Notes: a model not told the origin generated them from the letters alone. A stretch of 64,000 bases of DNA from Chelydra serpentina (GCA_037349315.1 JBAIAC010000004.1:25609001-25673000); one strand, 5' to 3'. Positions 11,432 through 19,990 are shown, numbered from the stretch's first letter. Numbers and translations are program-made.

Positions 11432-12431
11432 AACCTACTGTACAGATAGGCTCCCAGTATGGAGTTTGGATCCAGAGCTGAACTTTCCTAAAGCTCTTGT
11501 TCAGATTCAAGCTTTGTTTCAGAACTGTTCTTTCTCTAGCACTGAGATTATTTGTCAAGTGCTTAGTATGCTCCAGTTTTGAGCTATGAGTGAAGCACCC
11601 ATTATTATCAATAAGCGTTTTCACAGGAAAACTTGGCCTTGCATGGTTTATAATCCATTTCAACCTATTTCTATTTTGATCTCTCTCTTCGTTCTCTTCC
11701 ATTCTCCCTTTCCCTCCCTGAAAGCAATCCAAGTGTTTATATTAATTATATTCAATGCACAATTTTTCCATGATGTTACAATCCCCCTATGGAGAAGATC
11801 TGTTAACAAGCACCGCTTCACTGGTGTTAGAAAGAAGTGAGGAAGCTGCTACTAATCAACTAACACTGCCTCATCACTTCTCAGCTGATGTGAGGCAGTA
11901 CAGTACATGCTGACTTCCCTTCCCAGAAGGTCATATGTGCCATCTCAAGCCAGCTCCTCGACTCAGAGCAAGAGTCCTCATGAATCAATTGCATATGTTG
12001 CTGATGGGGCTATACATCTTCATCAGAGTTTAGTAATGCTTCATATTTGTATTTTTAATAGCTATCTCGGCTTCCCTTTGTTTTCCTTAAAAACTGTACT
12101 CCTCTGCTATTTTGAACAAGTCACGCACACCGGGCTGCAAAAGTTATCATCTCTCAAACTCTGTAATTAAACATAAGACATAATTTGAGTGATGAAGAGC
12201 AGCAATTGTACCTGTCAAACTATGAGTAAGTAGGGCAATTGGATACAGACAAATATTTTCCTTGTAAAAGGTAATAAATGTACAGAATAAAAAATGCACT
12301 GCCAGTGAAGATTGTTGCAGCCAATCACTTCAGTTGGCACCTCAGTGTATCTCCAGACAAAGGGTGGATGGAGGAATAAGGTGAAATTGCAAGATGATGA
12401 AATTGAGATCTTTTTAAAATGGCTAGTCTAA
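11432..12431. other. No recognised feature
   Basis: One kilobase of AT-rich sequence between a hAT MITE and the Harbinger element. No exon or repeat was recognised. Confidence 0.4.
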
Positions 12432-12446
12432 GGCCTTGGCTACACT
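12432..12446 (+). repeat. Harbinger left terminal inverted repeat
   Basis: GGCCTTGGCTACACT, identical to the reverse complement of 16533-16547. Beyond 15 bp the match continues only in part (a shared TACAGCGC block at 12455-12462 and 16520-16527 in inverted form). Confidence 0.9.
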
Positions 12447-12591
12447 TGCAGCTGTACAGCGCTGTTAGTTAAACCCATGTTCGTACAGCTGAGTAGGGAA
12501 AGCGCTGCAGCCTGTCCACACTGGCAGCCGCCAGCGCAGTAACTACCACTGACGTGGCTACATTTGCGGCACTTGCAGCGGTTTTGGGAGA

Positions 12592-12684
12592 GGTGCATTC
12601 TGGGCGGGTATCCCACAGAACACCTCTTCCAATTCTGGCGCCGTGGGTTGTGGGAAGGGGGCGTGGGGTATGGTGCATTCTGGG
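12592..12684 (+). promoter_or_regulatory. Repeated 13-bp motif upstream of transposase
   Basis: GGTGCATTCTGGG occurs at 12592-12604 and again at 12672-12684, 80 bp apart and 130-220 bp before the transposase ATG. The words resemble vertebrate GC-rich promoter motifs, and the position suits a promoter or a transposase-binding subterminal repeat. Function is inferred from position only; no clear TATA box is seen. Confidence 0.35.
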
Positions 12685-12813
12685 TCCTGTCCCAACGCCC
12701 CGTGATGCACCGCTTCGCATCCCAGCAATCCCTGTGTTTCCGGCCACAATTTGCGCCATCTTTCAATGGTTTCTTTGTAGCGTGATCTGTGCTCCGTTTC
12801 GGTCAGCGGGAAA

Positions 12814-14067
12814 ATGGATCCCGACCTGGTGAGCAAAATACTGACGAGTCTCGCCAGCACGTCACTTTTGGCAGTCGAGCTGTTCCTTAAGATCCACAGT
12901 GACAGCGAGGAGTCCGGCGATGACGATGACGATGAAATTGTCACGCAAAACGCGTACGACACTAACTTGCTTGTGCCATTCACGGACATGCTATGCACCG
13001 TGGAACGCCGCTTTTGGGCTCGGGAAACCAGCACAGAGTGGTGGGATCACATTGTCATGCAAGTCTGGGATGACGAGCAGTGGGTGCAGAACTTTCGAAT
13101 GAGAAAAGCTACTTTCATGGGACTGTGTGAGGAGCTCGCCCCCGCCCTGCGGCGCAAGGACACGAGATTGAGAGCTTCCCTGATGGTGGAGAAGCGGGTG
13201 GCTATTGCAATCTGGAAGCTCGCAACTCCGGACTGCTATCGATCAGTAGCGAACCAGTTTGGAGTGGGAAAGTCGACCGTTGGGATCGTGCTGATGCAAG
13301 TTTGCAAGGCCATTAATCGCATCCTGCTCAGAAGAACCGTGACTCCGTGTAACGTGCAGGACATTGTGGCTGGCTTTGAACAAATGGGTTTCCCTAACTG
13401 CGGAGGGGCTATAGATGGGACGCATATTCCTATTCTGGCACCACCCCACCTAGCATCCGAGTACATTAATCGGAAGGGGTATTTCTCCATGGTTCTCCAG
13501 GCGCTTGTGGATCACCGTGGGCGTTTCATTGACATCAACGCAGGGTGGCCCGGAAAGGTGCATGATGCACGCATCTTTCGGAACACTGCCCTGTTACGGA
13601 AGATGCAGTCCGGGACTTTTTTCCCAGACCGGAAGATCACGGTAGGGGAAATTGAAATGCCCACTGTGATCCTTGGAGACCCCACGTACCCTTTAATGCT
13701 GTGGCTCATGAAACCCTACACAGGGAGCCTTGACACCAGCAAGGAACGGTTCAACTACAGGCTGAGCAGGTGCAGAATCACTGTGGAGTGTGCTTTTGGC
13801 CGTTTGAAGGGCCGCTGGCGATCTCTATATGGGAAGCTGGACTTGGCCGAACACAGCATCCCCGCGGTTATATCCGCGTGCTGTACTCTCCATAATATTT
13901 GTGAAGGGAAGGGTGAAATGTTCACTCAGGCGTGGACCTCAGAGGTTCAACACCTGGAGGCTGAATTTGCACAGCCAGAGAGCGGGGCTATTAGAGGGGC
14001 CCAGCGTGGGGCTGCAAGGATTAGGGATGCCTTGAGGGAGAAATTTGAGGCTGACAACCACCAGTAA
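12814..14067 (+). CDS. PIF/Harbinger DDE transposase (HARBI1-like), intact
   Basis: A single open frame of 417 aa starts at an ATG with A at -3 and G at +4. The N-terminus is acidic (DDDDDE at 37-41). Residues about 120-180 form a helix-turn-helix-like region (LATPDCYRSVANQFGVGKST). The DDE nuclease follows: D201 in CGGAIDGTHI, D289 in ILGDPTYPL and E325 in RITVECAFGRLKGRW, with conserved GKVHDARIF (248-255) and HNICE (360-364). Length is slightly above typical HARBI1 (about 350 aa). In characterised Harbinger systems it cuts and pastes the element with a Myb-like partner. The catalytic triad is present, so the protein could be functional. An AATAAA lies at 14212-14217. The 158-aa and other frames overlapping it on the opposite strand are shadows. 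Confidence 0.95.
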   Translation: MDPDLVSKILTSLASTSLLAVELFLKIHSDSEESGDDDDDEIVTQNAYDTNLLVPFTDMLCTVERRFWARETSTEWWDHIVMQVWDDEQWVQNFRMRKATFMGLCEELAPALRRKDTRLRASLMVEKRVAIAIWKLATPDCYRSVANQFGVGKSTVGIVLMQVCKAINRILLRRTVTPCNVQDIVAGFEQMGFPNCGGAIDGTHIPILAPPHLASEYINRKGYFSMVLQALVDHRGRFIDINAGWPGKVHDARIFRNTALLRKMQSGTFFPDRKITVGEIEMPTVILGDPTYPLMLWLMKPYTGSLDTSKERFNYRLSRCRITVECAFGRLKGRWRSLYGKLDLAEHSIPAVISACCTLHNICEGKGEMFTQAWTSEVQHLEAEFAQPESGAIRGAQRGAARIRDALREKFEADNHQ

Positions 14068-14211
14068 TGTGTGCTGCCCTGCACGACCCTGAAGTAAAGT
14101 GGTTCCAATGTTATCAGTTATCTGTCTTTGCTAAGCTGATTTGTGTTTGCTCAGCTCACTTGTGTTGCCTGTTTCTTTCCTGGGCTAAGGTATCTTTTTT
14201 CTTTATGCAAT

Positions 14212-14217
14212 AATAAA
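14212..14217 (+). terminator. Polyadenylation signal of transposase gene
   Basis: AATAAA, 145 bp after the transposase stop, followed by a T/G-rich stretch (TTGTTTGCA). The convergent minus-strand signal lies only 26 bp further on. Confidence 0.7.
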
Positions 14218-14243
14218 GATTGTTTGCACATCTAAAGAATCCG

Positions 14244-14249
14244 TTTATT
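14244..14249 (-). terminator. Polyadenylation signal of Myb-like gene
   Basis: TTTATT on the + strand is AATAAA on the minus strand, 91 bp after the minus-strand stop at 14340. The two convergent transcripts therefore end within a few tens of bases of each other and may overlap at their 3' ends. Confidence 0.65.
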
Positions 14250-15063
14250 ACAGAGAAAATACATGTATTAAAAAGAAACACAACTGCTTGTGAGACAGAA
14301 AGGGCAAGGGGGTGGTGGGTGGTGTGGGGAAGGGTTCGATCACAGGGTATGGTATGTCCTGCTTTCATACTCGGGCTTCCTGTCTGGAGTGCTGTGCAGT
14401 GAGTGCTGGACCTCAGGATGTCTATAATTCGGGATGGGAGTTGAGTGCAGTGGGTAAGGTTCATAGTTTCCAGGGCTGTCTGGTGAAGCTACAGGTGTTG
14501 GGGGCATCTGCTGTGGACGATAAGAACCAGTATGTTGGGTGAAGTGGGCAGGTGGTGACATAGGGGCACAAGTGTTTTGGGACACTGGCTGCAGGGGGGG
14601 GCGGGTGCGGTACTGCTCCGCCTGCATGGCGATGAGCGCCTGGATAGAGTCCGCTTGGCGCGCCATGATGCTAATCAGCTCCTTTGTGCTTTCGTGCCGG
14701 AGCTGCATGCTTTGCCGCCGCTGCGCTGCGTTTTCCTGGCGGAGCCTGCTTTCACTCTCCCTCCACTCCCGAGCCTTTTGATTCTCTTTAAGAGACTGTT
14801 TCATAACTTCCTGCAGCATGTCTTCTTTCGTTCTTCTGGGCCTCTTCCTGAGCCTTTGTAGTCTCTCAGCCGGTGATAAGAAGGATGGCGGAGATCTCAA
14901 GGTTGCATCTGGAAGGCAAAATGCAACATTTAACAGAGGCATCATTGTTTTATGCCAGACAGAGCAATGATTCCCCCACACTTAAGGAGGGCACACACAG
15001 TCTCCAAAACAGCACAATTTTCCCGTCCCAAACAGAGCGCACAGAACCCACGGGAGCCCCAAA

Positions 15064-15500
15064 ATGGTGAGTAAACACAGGGTAAAGGGGGACTGATTGT
15101 TTCGCGGATGTACTGTCCGACGGGTTTCTGTGCCTTGGGGAGAGCCAACAGCTGCAGGGGGAACCTACACTGAACACTATCCCCACATTTTCCACAGGAG
15201 TTCATCCTGGAAGATATCTCGCTGCTGAGGGTGTCCGGGGAAGCAAGGGAGGGTCTTCTACTGCAATGCGGCTTCCGCCCTGGCCCATATGCAGCTTGCC
15301 TGTGTGCAGCAATGGTCCCCCCGCCCCTCGCGGCACAGTGGCGCGGACACATTACCCTGACTGGGACAAGGACCACGGCGGCTCTCCCAATGAACCTGCG
15401 CAAGCACATTGCCCACGTCCTGGCTGAGACTTTCGAAGAGATTACAGTGGCCGATTTCTCCGATGTGATAGACCACATCAATGCGCTCTTCTGCATCTAG
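15064..15500 (+). CDS. Candidate third Harbinger gene, two exons, antisense in Myb intron
   Basis: An ATG at 15064-15066 is directly followed by a strong GTGAGT donor. After a 131-bp intron, TTTTCCACAG (to 15197) opens an exon at 15198 that reads in frame from that ATG: MEFILEDISLLRVSGEAREG, then a Cys/Pro-rich middle, and an amphipathic end NLRKHIAHVLAETFEEI and DVIDHINALFCI, with TAG at 15498-15500. AATAAA at 15564-15569 follows by 64 bp. The whole gene lies on the + strand inside the 671-bp intron of the Myb-like gene. The product would be about 101 aa with no domain I recognise. Exon 1 would be mostly 5' untranslated. Open frames on the other strand overlap here, so coding status is an inference. 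Confidence 0.38.
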
Positions 15501-15732
15501 GCATGCATGCAGCCCAAACCCTCCTCGCCCAAGGACTACACACCAAAAAAACTCATTCCCGAAAATAAAAGCTGCTTACCGCGAACCTGTTCTTCTCTTT
15601 CTCTCCCAGCGCGTACCGGCTGCTGCGACTGGCTCTCTTCCTCCTGGCTCGAGAAGAGCTCCTGGCTGCATGCACCCAGGGAGTCAGGGGTGTCTCCCCC
15701 AGCCACAGAACCCTCGCTTCTGTTTTCTTCAA

Positions 15733-15803
15733 CCCCCTCCTCCTCCTCCTTCTCTCCTTCCTCCTCCTCCTCCACCTCTCCCTCCTCCTCCTCCTCCCGC
15801 TCT
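15733..15803. repeat. CTC/CCT triplet low-complexity tract
   Basis: Imperfect CTC repeats on the + strand. On the minus strand they encode the Glu-rich segment of the Myb-like protein, so the tract is coding simple sequence rather than a free microsatellite. Confidence 0.75.
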
Positions 15804-16532
15804 CCCGTGTCCACGGTGGTGCTCGGAAGAGTAGTGGAGTCAACCCCAAGTATTGCATCCAGCTCTTGGTAGAATCAGCAGGTTGTGGGGGGAGCACCCG
15901 AGCGCTTATTTGCCTCGCGGGCTTTGCAGTACGCACTCCGCAGCTCCTTTACTTTTATCCTGCACTGCATTGCGTCCCGGTCATGGCCCCTTTCAATCAT
16001 GGCCCTTGATATCTGGCCGAAAGTATCGAAATTCCTCCGGCTGGATCTCAGCTGGGACTGGACAGCTTCCTCCCCCCAAACAGTGATGAGGTCCACCAGC
16101 TCGCCATTGCTCCATACTGGGGCTTGTCTCGCACGTGGAGGCATGGTTACCTGGAAAGATGCGCTGAGAGCACTCCACGCCTGGCTGAGCAAACAGGAAG
16201 GGGATATTTAAAATTCCAAAGGAATTTAAAGGGTCGGAGTGGCGGTTGGTCACCTGAGGCCAGGGCAGTAGAGTGCTAATTGATGACCAGAGTGGCTAGA
16301 ACAGGCATTGTGGGATACTTCCGAATACTTCTGGAGGCCAATAACAGCGCATTGGGTGACCACACTGTAGCCGCAGCGCACCAGCAGCAGCGCAACAAAC
16401 GTTATTCCTCTCTGAGAGGTGGAGTACATGCAGCGCTGTACCTGAGGAGATGCAGCGCTGCACGTGCCTTGCGAGTGTAGCCAGTTAGTGAGTTGCAGCA
16501 CTACAGGCAGTTTTATTGCGCTGTAACTCGTG

Positions 16533-16547
16533 AGTGTAGCCAAGGCC
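16533..16547 (-). repeat. Harbinger right terminal inverted repeat
   Basis: AGTGTAGCCAAGGCC, the exact inverse of the left end. A second, partial copy (CCTTGCGAGTGTAGCCA, 16468-16484) lies about 60 bp inside and may be an extra transposase or Myb-protein binding site. Confidence 0.9.
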
Positions 16548-16679
16548 ATAGTAGACAAAAAAGTCCTTTCCTGTTAAAATATACATTAGTAAGTAGAGTG
16601 ATCATGTTGACGGTTTCTTTCTCATATGATCTGAAAAAGGGACCTGTCATTTAGAATATGTTGTCCAGTTACTATCAGG

Positions 16680-17495
16680 CTGGGCATCAAGATTTCTGGG
16701 TCTGTTCTTGGAGTCATTGTGGATAGTTCTCTGAAAACATCCACTCAATGTGCAGCAGCAGTCAAAGTTTACAGAATGCTGGGAATCACTGAATAGATAA
16801 TAAAACAGAAAATGTCATATTGCCTCTATATATATATCCATGGTTCGCCCACCTCTTGAATATTGTGTGCAGATGTGGTTGCCCCATCTCAAAAAAGATA
16901 TATTGGAACTGGAAAAGGTTCAGAAAAGGGCACCAAAAGTGATTAGGGGTATGGAATGGCTTCCGTATGAGGAGAGGAGATTAATAAGACTGGGACTTTT
17001 CAGCTTGGAAAAGAGACGACTAAGGGGGGATATGATAGAGGTCTATAAAATCATGACTGGTGTGGAGAAAGTAAATAAGGAAGTGTTATTTACTCCTTCT
17101 CATAACACAAGAACTAGGGGTCAGCAAATGAAATTAATAGGCAGCAGGTTTAAAACAAACAAAAGGAAGTAGTTCTTCACACAACGCACAGTCAACCTGT
17201 GGAACTCTTTGCCAGAGGATGTTGTGAAGGCCAAGAAAGGGTTCAGAAAGGAACTAGATAAGTTCATGGAGGATAGATCCATCTACGGCTATTAACCAGC
17301 ACAAGCAGGGATGGTGTTCCTAGCCTCTGTTTGCCAGAAACTGGGAATGGGCAACAAGGGATGGATCACTAGATGATTACCTGTTCTGTTCATTCCCTCT
17401 GGGGCACCTGGCATTGGCCACTGTCGGCAGATAGGATACTGGGCTAAATGGAACTTTGATCTGACCCAGTCTGGCTGTTCTTATGTTCTTACTCT
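16680..17495 (+). mobile_element. CR1 LINE 3' portion with ORF2 C-terminus
   Basis: Coding begins within ORF2 (LGVIVDSSLKT near 16710) and passes a stop into the 110-aa open piece at 16840-17172 ([38 protein letters not shown]). It then crosses a TAG to TVNLWNSLPEDVV near 17190 and the DKFMEDRSIYGY end. The 3' region GATACTGGGCTAAATGGA near 17440 and the final CTGTTCTTATGTTCTTA are the CR1 3' end. A 5'-truncated dead copy. Confidence 0.88.
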
Positions 17496-17651
17496 TATAC
17501 TGACTCATTAGGTGTTCTTATACAAGGGATTGTCTATTTCCCCAGATAGCCAGCACCTTGCAGTGATATGTGGAGCTGCTCAGCACCAGTGAAAATTGGG
17601 TCCCTTGTATTTTGGTGTTTAACTATGGATTTAGATGTCAAACTTTAGCAA

Positions 17652-17893
17652 AAGCGACAAAGGGTCCTGTGGCACCTTATAGACTAACAGAGGTATTGAA
17701 GCATAAGCTTTCGTGGGTGAATACCCACTGCTTCGGATGCAAGCAGTGGACATTTCCACTGCTTGCATCCGAAGCAGTGGGTATTCACCCACGAAAGCTT
17801 ATGCTTCAATACCTCTGTTAGTCTATAAGGTGCCACAGGACCCTTTGTCGCTTCTACAGATCCAGACTAACACGGCTACCCCTCTGATACTTG
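17652..17893 (+). mobile_element. Hairpin retroelement with perfect 99-bp inverted repeat
   Basis: Arms 17652-17750 and 17755-17853 are exact reverse complements with a 4-nt loop (CATT). The right arm continues into a tail with CCAGACTAACACGGCTACCC and CTCTGATACTTG (17858-17893). A 12-bp direct duplication AAACTTTAGCAA lies at 17640-17651 and 17894-17905, exactly bounding the element. Right-arm positions 17771-17804 contain a hammerhead-like core with stem II GTGGGT/ACCCAC and GAAA. The plan and tail are those of a turtle retroelement family that resembles Penelope-like elements with their inverted terminal repeats; that label is inference. It encodes no protein. Confidence 0.85.
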
Positions 17894-17905
17894 AAACTTT
17901 AGCAA

Positions 17906-18605
17906 CTCATTGTTAAAAATGTGAGTCATAACCTCTCTCTGTCTCAGACTCCCCAACTGTAGAACATATAAAATTCCTTCCTATCTCAGAAGAAGGTGTT
18001 ATTTGACGTATAGCAGGCATTTATCATTCTTGTTAGATGATCTCTCTTTGAAGCCAGATGCTACTTTGCGAAGTATGAAACAAAAAGAAACATCCAAAAT
18101 TCCTGACTGGGAACCAGCAAACAAACTGGCATCAGAGGTTCTGGAACAATTTGTATAGTGGGGGTGCTGAGAGCCATTGAACCAAACTGTAAACCCTGTA
18201 TATGATGGAAACCTTTTCAAGCCCCGGGATGTGACTGCACCCATAGTTCCAGTACCTATAACTGGGTTTCATTCGCAGCTTATGTAGGTGCAGTCTTCAA
18301 ACCCACTCAAGAACGATTTCTCTTCTTTTGACTGCACACGTCTTAAAGTAAATTGCTGGAGAAGAATTCACAGGATGCTCAGAGAGCCAGCCCATAGTGG
18401 ACTATAACTGTCCAAGAATGTCCTACAGACAAAGACACACACAACAACACAATTCATGCATGCTAATGTTCCTCATGCAGCTGCTTCTGAAGCTAGAAAC
18501 TCATGTCCCCAAAGCACCTTAGACAAATTAGTATGGAACAATCTACCACTTTGAAAATATAAAGATACCAAGGTCAGGTCAGCATGCATTGTTATTTGTT
18601 ATATC
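17906..18605. other. No recognised feature
   Basis: Seven hundred bases without recognisable exon or repeat. Confidence 0.4.
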
Positions 18606-18760
18606 AGTTTGCAGTGTTGTTGTAGCCATGTTGGCCCCAGGATATTAGAGAGACAAGGTGGGTGAGGTAATATCTTGTATTTATTTATTTTATTGTGGAG
18701 GTTGGTCCAATAAAAGATATTACCTCGCCCACATTGTCTCTGTTATAGCAGAGACAGTCC
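18606..18760 (-). mobile_element. Hairpin retroelement relative, 3' portion
   Basis: The + strand begins near CAGTGTTGTTGTAGCCATG, the reverse complement of a CATGGCTACAACAAC tail that parallels the CACGGCTAC tail of the element at 17652. Imperfect inverted arms AGAGACAAGGTGGGTGAGG (about 18649) and CCTCGCCCACATTGTCTCT (about 18723) enclose an AT-rich spacer with inverted AATATCTT/AAGATATT. Confidence 0.6.
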
Positions 18761-18825
18761 AGGTAAATTAAAGCATCTGAGAAAAACACTTTAGCTTTCC
18801 CACTCTGCCTTTCTCTAAGTTGTAT

Positions 18826-18970
18826 GAAGTGTTGTTGTAGCTATGTTGATTCCAGGATATTAGAGAGAGAAGATGGGTGAGGTAATATCTTTTATAGGAC
18901 CAATGTCTGTTGGTGAGAGAAACAAGCTTTTCAGCTTACACAGAGCTTTCCTTCAGGTCTGGGGCACTTA
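18826..18970 (-). mobile_element. Hairpin retroelement relative, second copy
   Basis: It repeats the GTGTTGTTGTAGCTATGTTG start and GGTGAGGTAATATCTTTTAT, then continues into CAAGCTTTTCAGCTTACAC and CCTTCAGGTCTGGGG. On the minus strand this part shows a CTGAAGG box, a short stem (AGCT/AGCT, 18944-18947 with 18933-18936) and GAAA, the same order as the hammerhead-like core of the other copies. It lies in direct orientation to the copy 220 bp upstream. Confidence 0.6.
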
Positions 18971-19490
18971 CTGAGAAATGGCCAATTCTTCGCTAGTTTG
19001 TGTATGGGGTCATCTTTTTATTGGCTCCTTTTGCTACCTTATGTGTCTCACTTCTAAGTGCCTGTGACTTTTTCATTGTTAATTATAGAGAAGAACATGG
19101 TGATGAAGACCAACTTTGTATAAATGAAAGGTTCCCAAACTATGGTCCATGAAGCACTTATGGTCAATTATTCTTCCATGGCAGTGCAAAGGGAAAGCCA
19201 TGATCTTGCCCTTCACTCCATAAATGTAGAAGAAGAAGAAGTTGTTGTAGTAGTAGTAGTAGTAAAGGTTTCTAAAGGAGAATGAATGTTGCTGTATCTC
19301 ACGCCTTCATGATTTCTGCAATGCTCTCAGCCTCAGCGAGCAAGCCAAGCAACGCCCTCCTCTTCTCGTCCCCTTACCCCCCGCCCCAACCTAAATGATG
19401 TATGGGCCAAATCAAAAGCCCACTGAAATCAATGGGAGCTTTTCTACAGACATCCGTGGGCTTTGCATCACACCTTACAATGTATTATTG
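18971..19490. other. No recognised gene; short relics only
   Basis: Around 19131-19200 the words GGTTCCCAAACTATGGTCC resemble a hAT MITE left end, but no right end was found. Nothing else was recognised except the triplet tract listed separately. Confidence 0.35.
19230..19264. repeat. Compound triplet microsatellite
   Basis: AGA repeats pass into TTG and then GTA/TAG repeats (six units). Confidence 0.8.
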
Positions 19491-19499
19491 TCAATCCAT

Positions 19500-19990
19500 T
19501 TGTACTATTGTAGCACCTAGCAGCTCCAGTCTTGGACCAGGACACAATTGTACTAGGCACTGCACAAAGGCAGAACAAAAAGACAGCTTAAAATAGACAT
19601 ATGAGAAAACAGATGGATACAGAGACTGACATTGGAGTACAAGGAAACAATGGGACAACACTGACCAGCATGATAGGCGGTGGTCTCAGCAAACAAGCAG
19701 CCTAACCCTTGACAAGATATTTTTAGGCATCATGGCAAAAGAGAATTTTGAGGAGGGATTTGAAGGAGGAAAATGAGTTAGTTTTGCAGATGTTTACAGT
19801 GACCTTCTCCCAAGCGTGCGGGGCGGCATAGGATAAAACACAAAGATGCTTGTTTGAAAATGTAACAAGTGGGCAATGGAGGCTGACATCGTGGGCTGAG
19901 CAGCAGTGAGAGTCGCCATCGGAAGTGGGAGCAGCGACATATGCTGGAGGGCTCTTGTTGCCAGTGTTAAAGCATCCTTGGAATTTTTAA
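19500..19990 (-). mobile_element. L2-like LINE 3' fragment, antisense
   Basis: The + strand starts with the reversed 3' end (TTGTAGCACCTAGCAGCTCC, then CTAGGCACTGCACAAAGGCA) and continues into a conserved body (GGCATCATGGCAAAAGAGAA, GAGGAGGGATTTGAAGGAGG, AACAAGTGGGCAATGGAGGC). The same family continues in the fragment at 24241-24790, where L2-type RT residues are readable. Confidence 0.6.

Larger units (their letters stand above)
14340..16144 (-). pseudogene. Harbinger Myb/trihelix partner protein, two exons, one nonsense codon
   Basis: Exon 1 runs from ATG at 16144 (MPPRARQAPVW) to 15580. The Myb/SANT-like trihelix domain spans about residues 9-75 with W11, W23 and the C-x-x-K-x-x-x-L pattern, followed by an acidic Glu-rich tract coded by CCT/CTC repeats on the + strand. 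A GTAAGC donor follows at 15579. The acceptor TTCCAG ends at 14909, and exon 2 (14908-14340) joins in frame (phase 1), giving a basic NLS-like KRPRR, a coiled-coil-like charged helix and a Pro-rich tail. Total design is about 377 codons. One TGA at codon 90 (15877-15875) replaces the CGA expected after TTC, a CpG-type change; the rest of the frame is open. Such partners drive nuclear import and end-binding of the transposase. A TTG-started extension upstream of 16144 is ignored. Confidence 0.88.
12432..16547 (+). mobile_element. Autonomous PIF/Harbinger DNA transposon, near-intact
   Basis: A 4116-bp element bounded by a perfect 15-bp terminal inverted repeat GGCCTTGGCTACACT (12432-12446, inverted at 16533-16547). 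It carries an intact DDE transposase on the + strand (12814-14067) and a convergent two-exon Myb/trihelix gene on the minus strand (16144-14340), the usual two-gene plan of Harbinger. A subterminal copy of the terminus (GAGTGTAGCCA at 16472-16482) lies inside the right end. The flanking triplets are TAA on the left and ATA on the right, so the expected 3-bp T-W-A duplication is not exact. Good reading frames and near-perfect ends imply a young copy. Confidence 0.92.

Noticed and set aside
12558..13034. 158-aa minus-strand frame at the transposase start
   Set aside because: It is the antisense shadow of the DDE transposase and its leader. The + strand frame carries all family motifs.
14942..15496. 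184-aa minus-strand frame in the Harbinger intron
   Set aside because: It lies within the spliced-out part of the Myb-like gene, has a non-ATG-type start and no domain. The + strand candidate with splice sites and a poly-A signal is the better reading.
17652..17853. Palindrome as a DNA-transposon terminal inverted repeat pair
   Set aside because: A single-copy tail lies outside the right arm and the target duplication (12 bp) includes that tail, so the inverted arms are internal to a retroposed unit rather than transposon ends.
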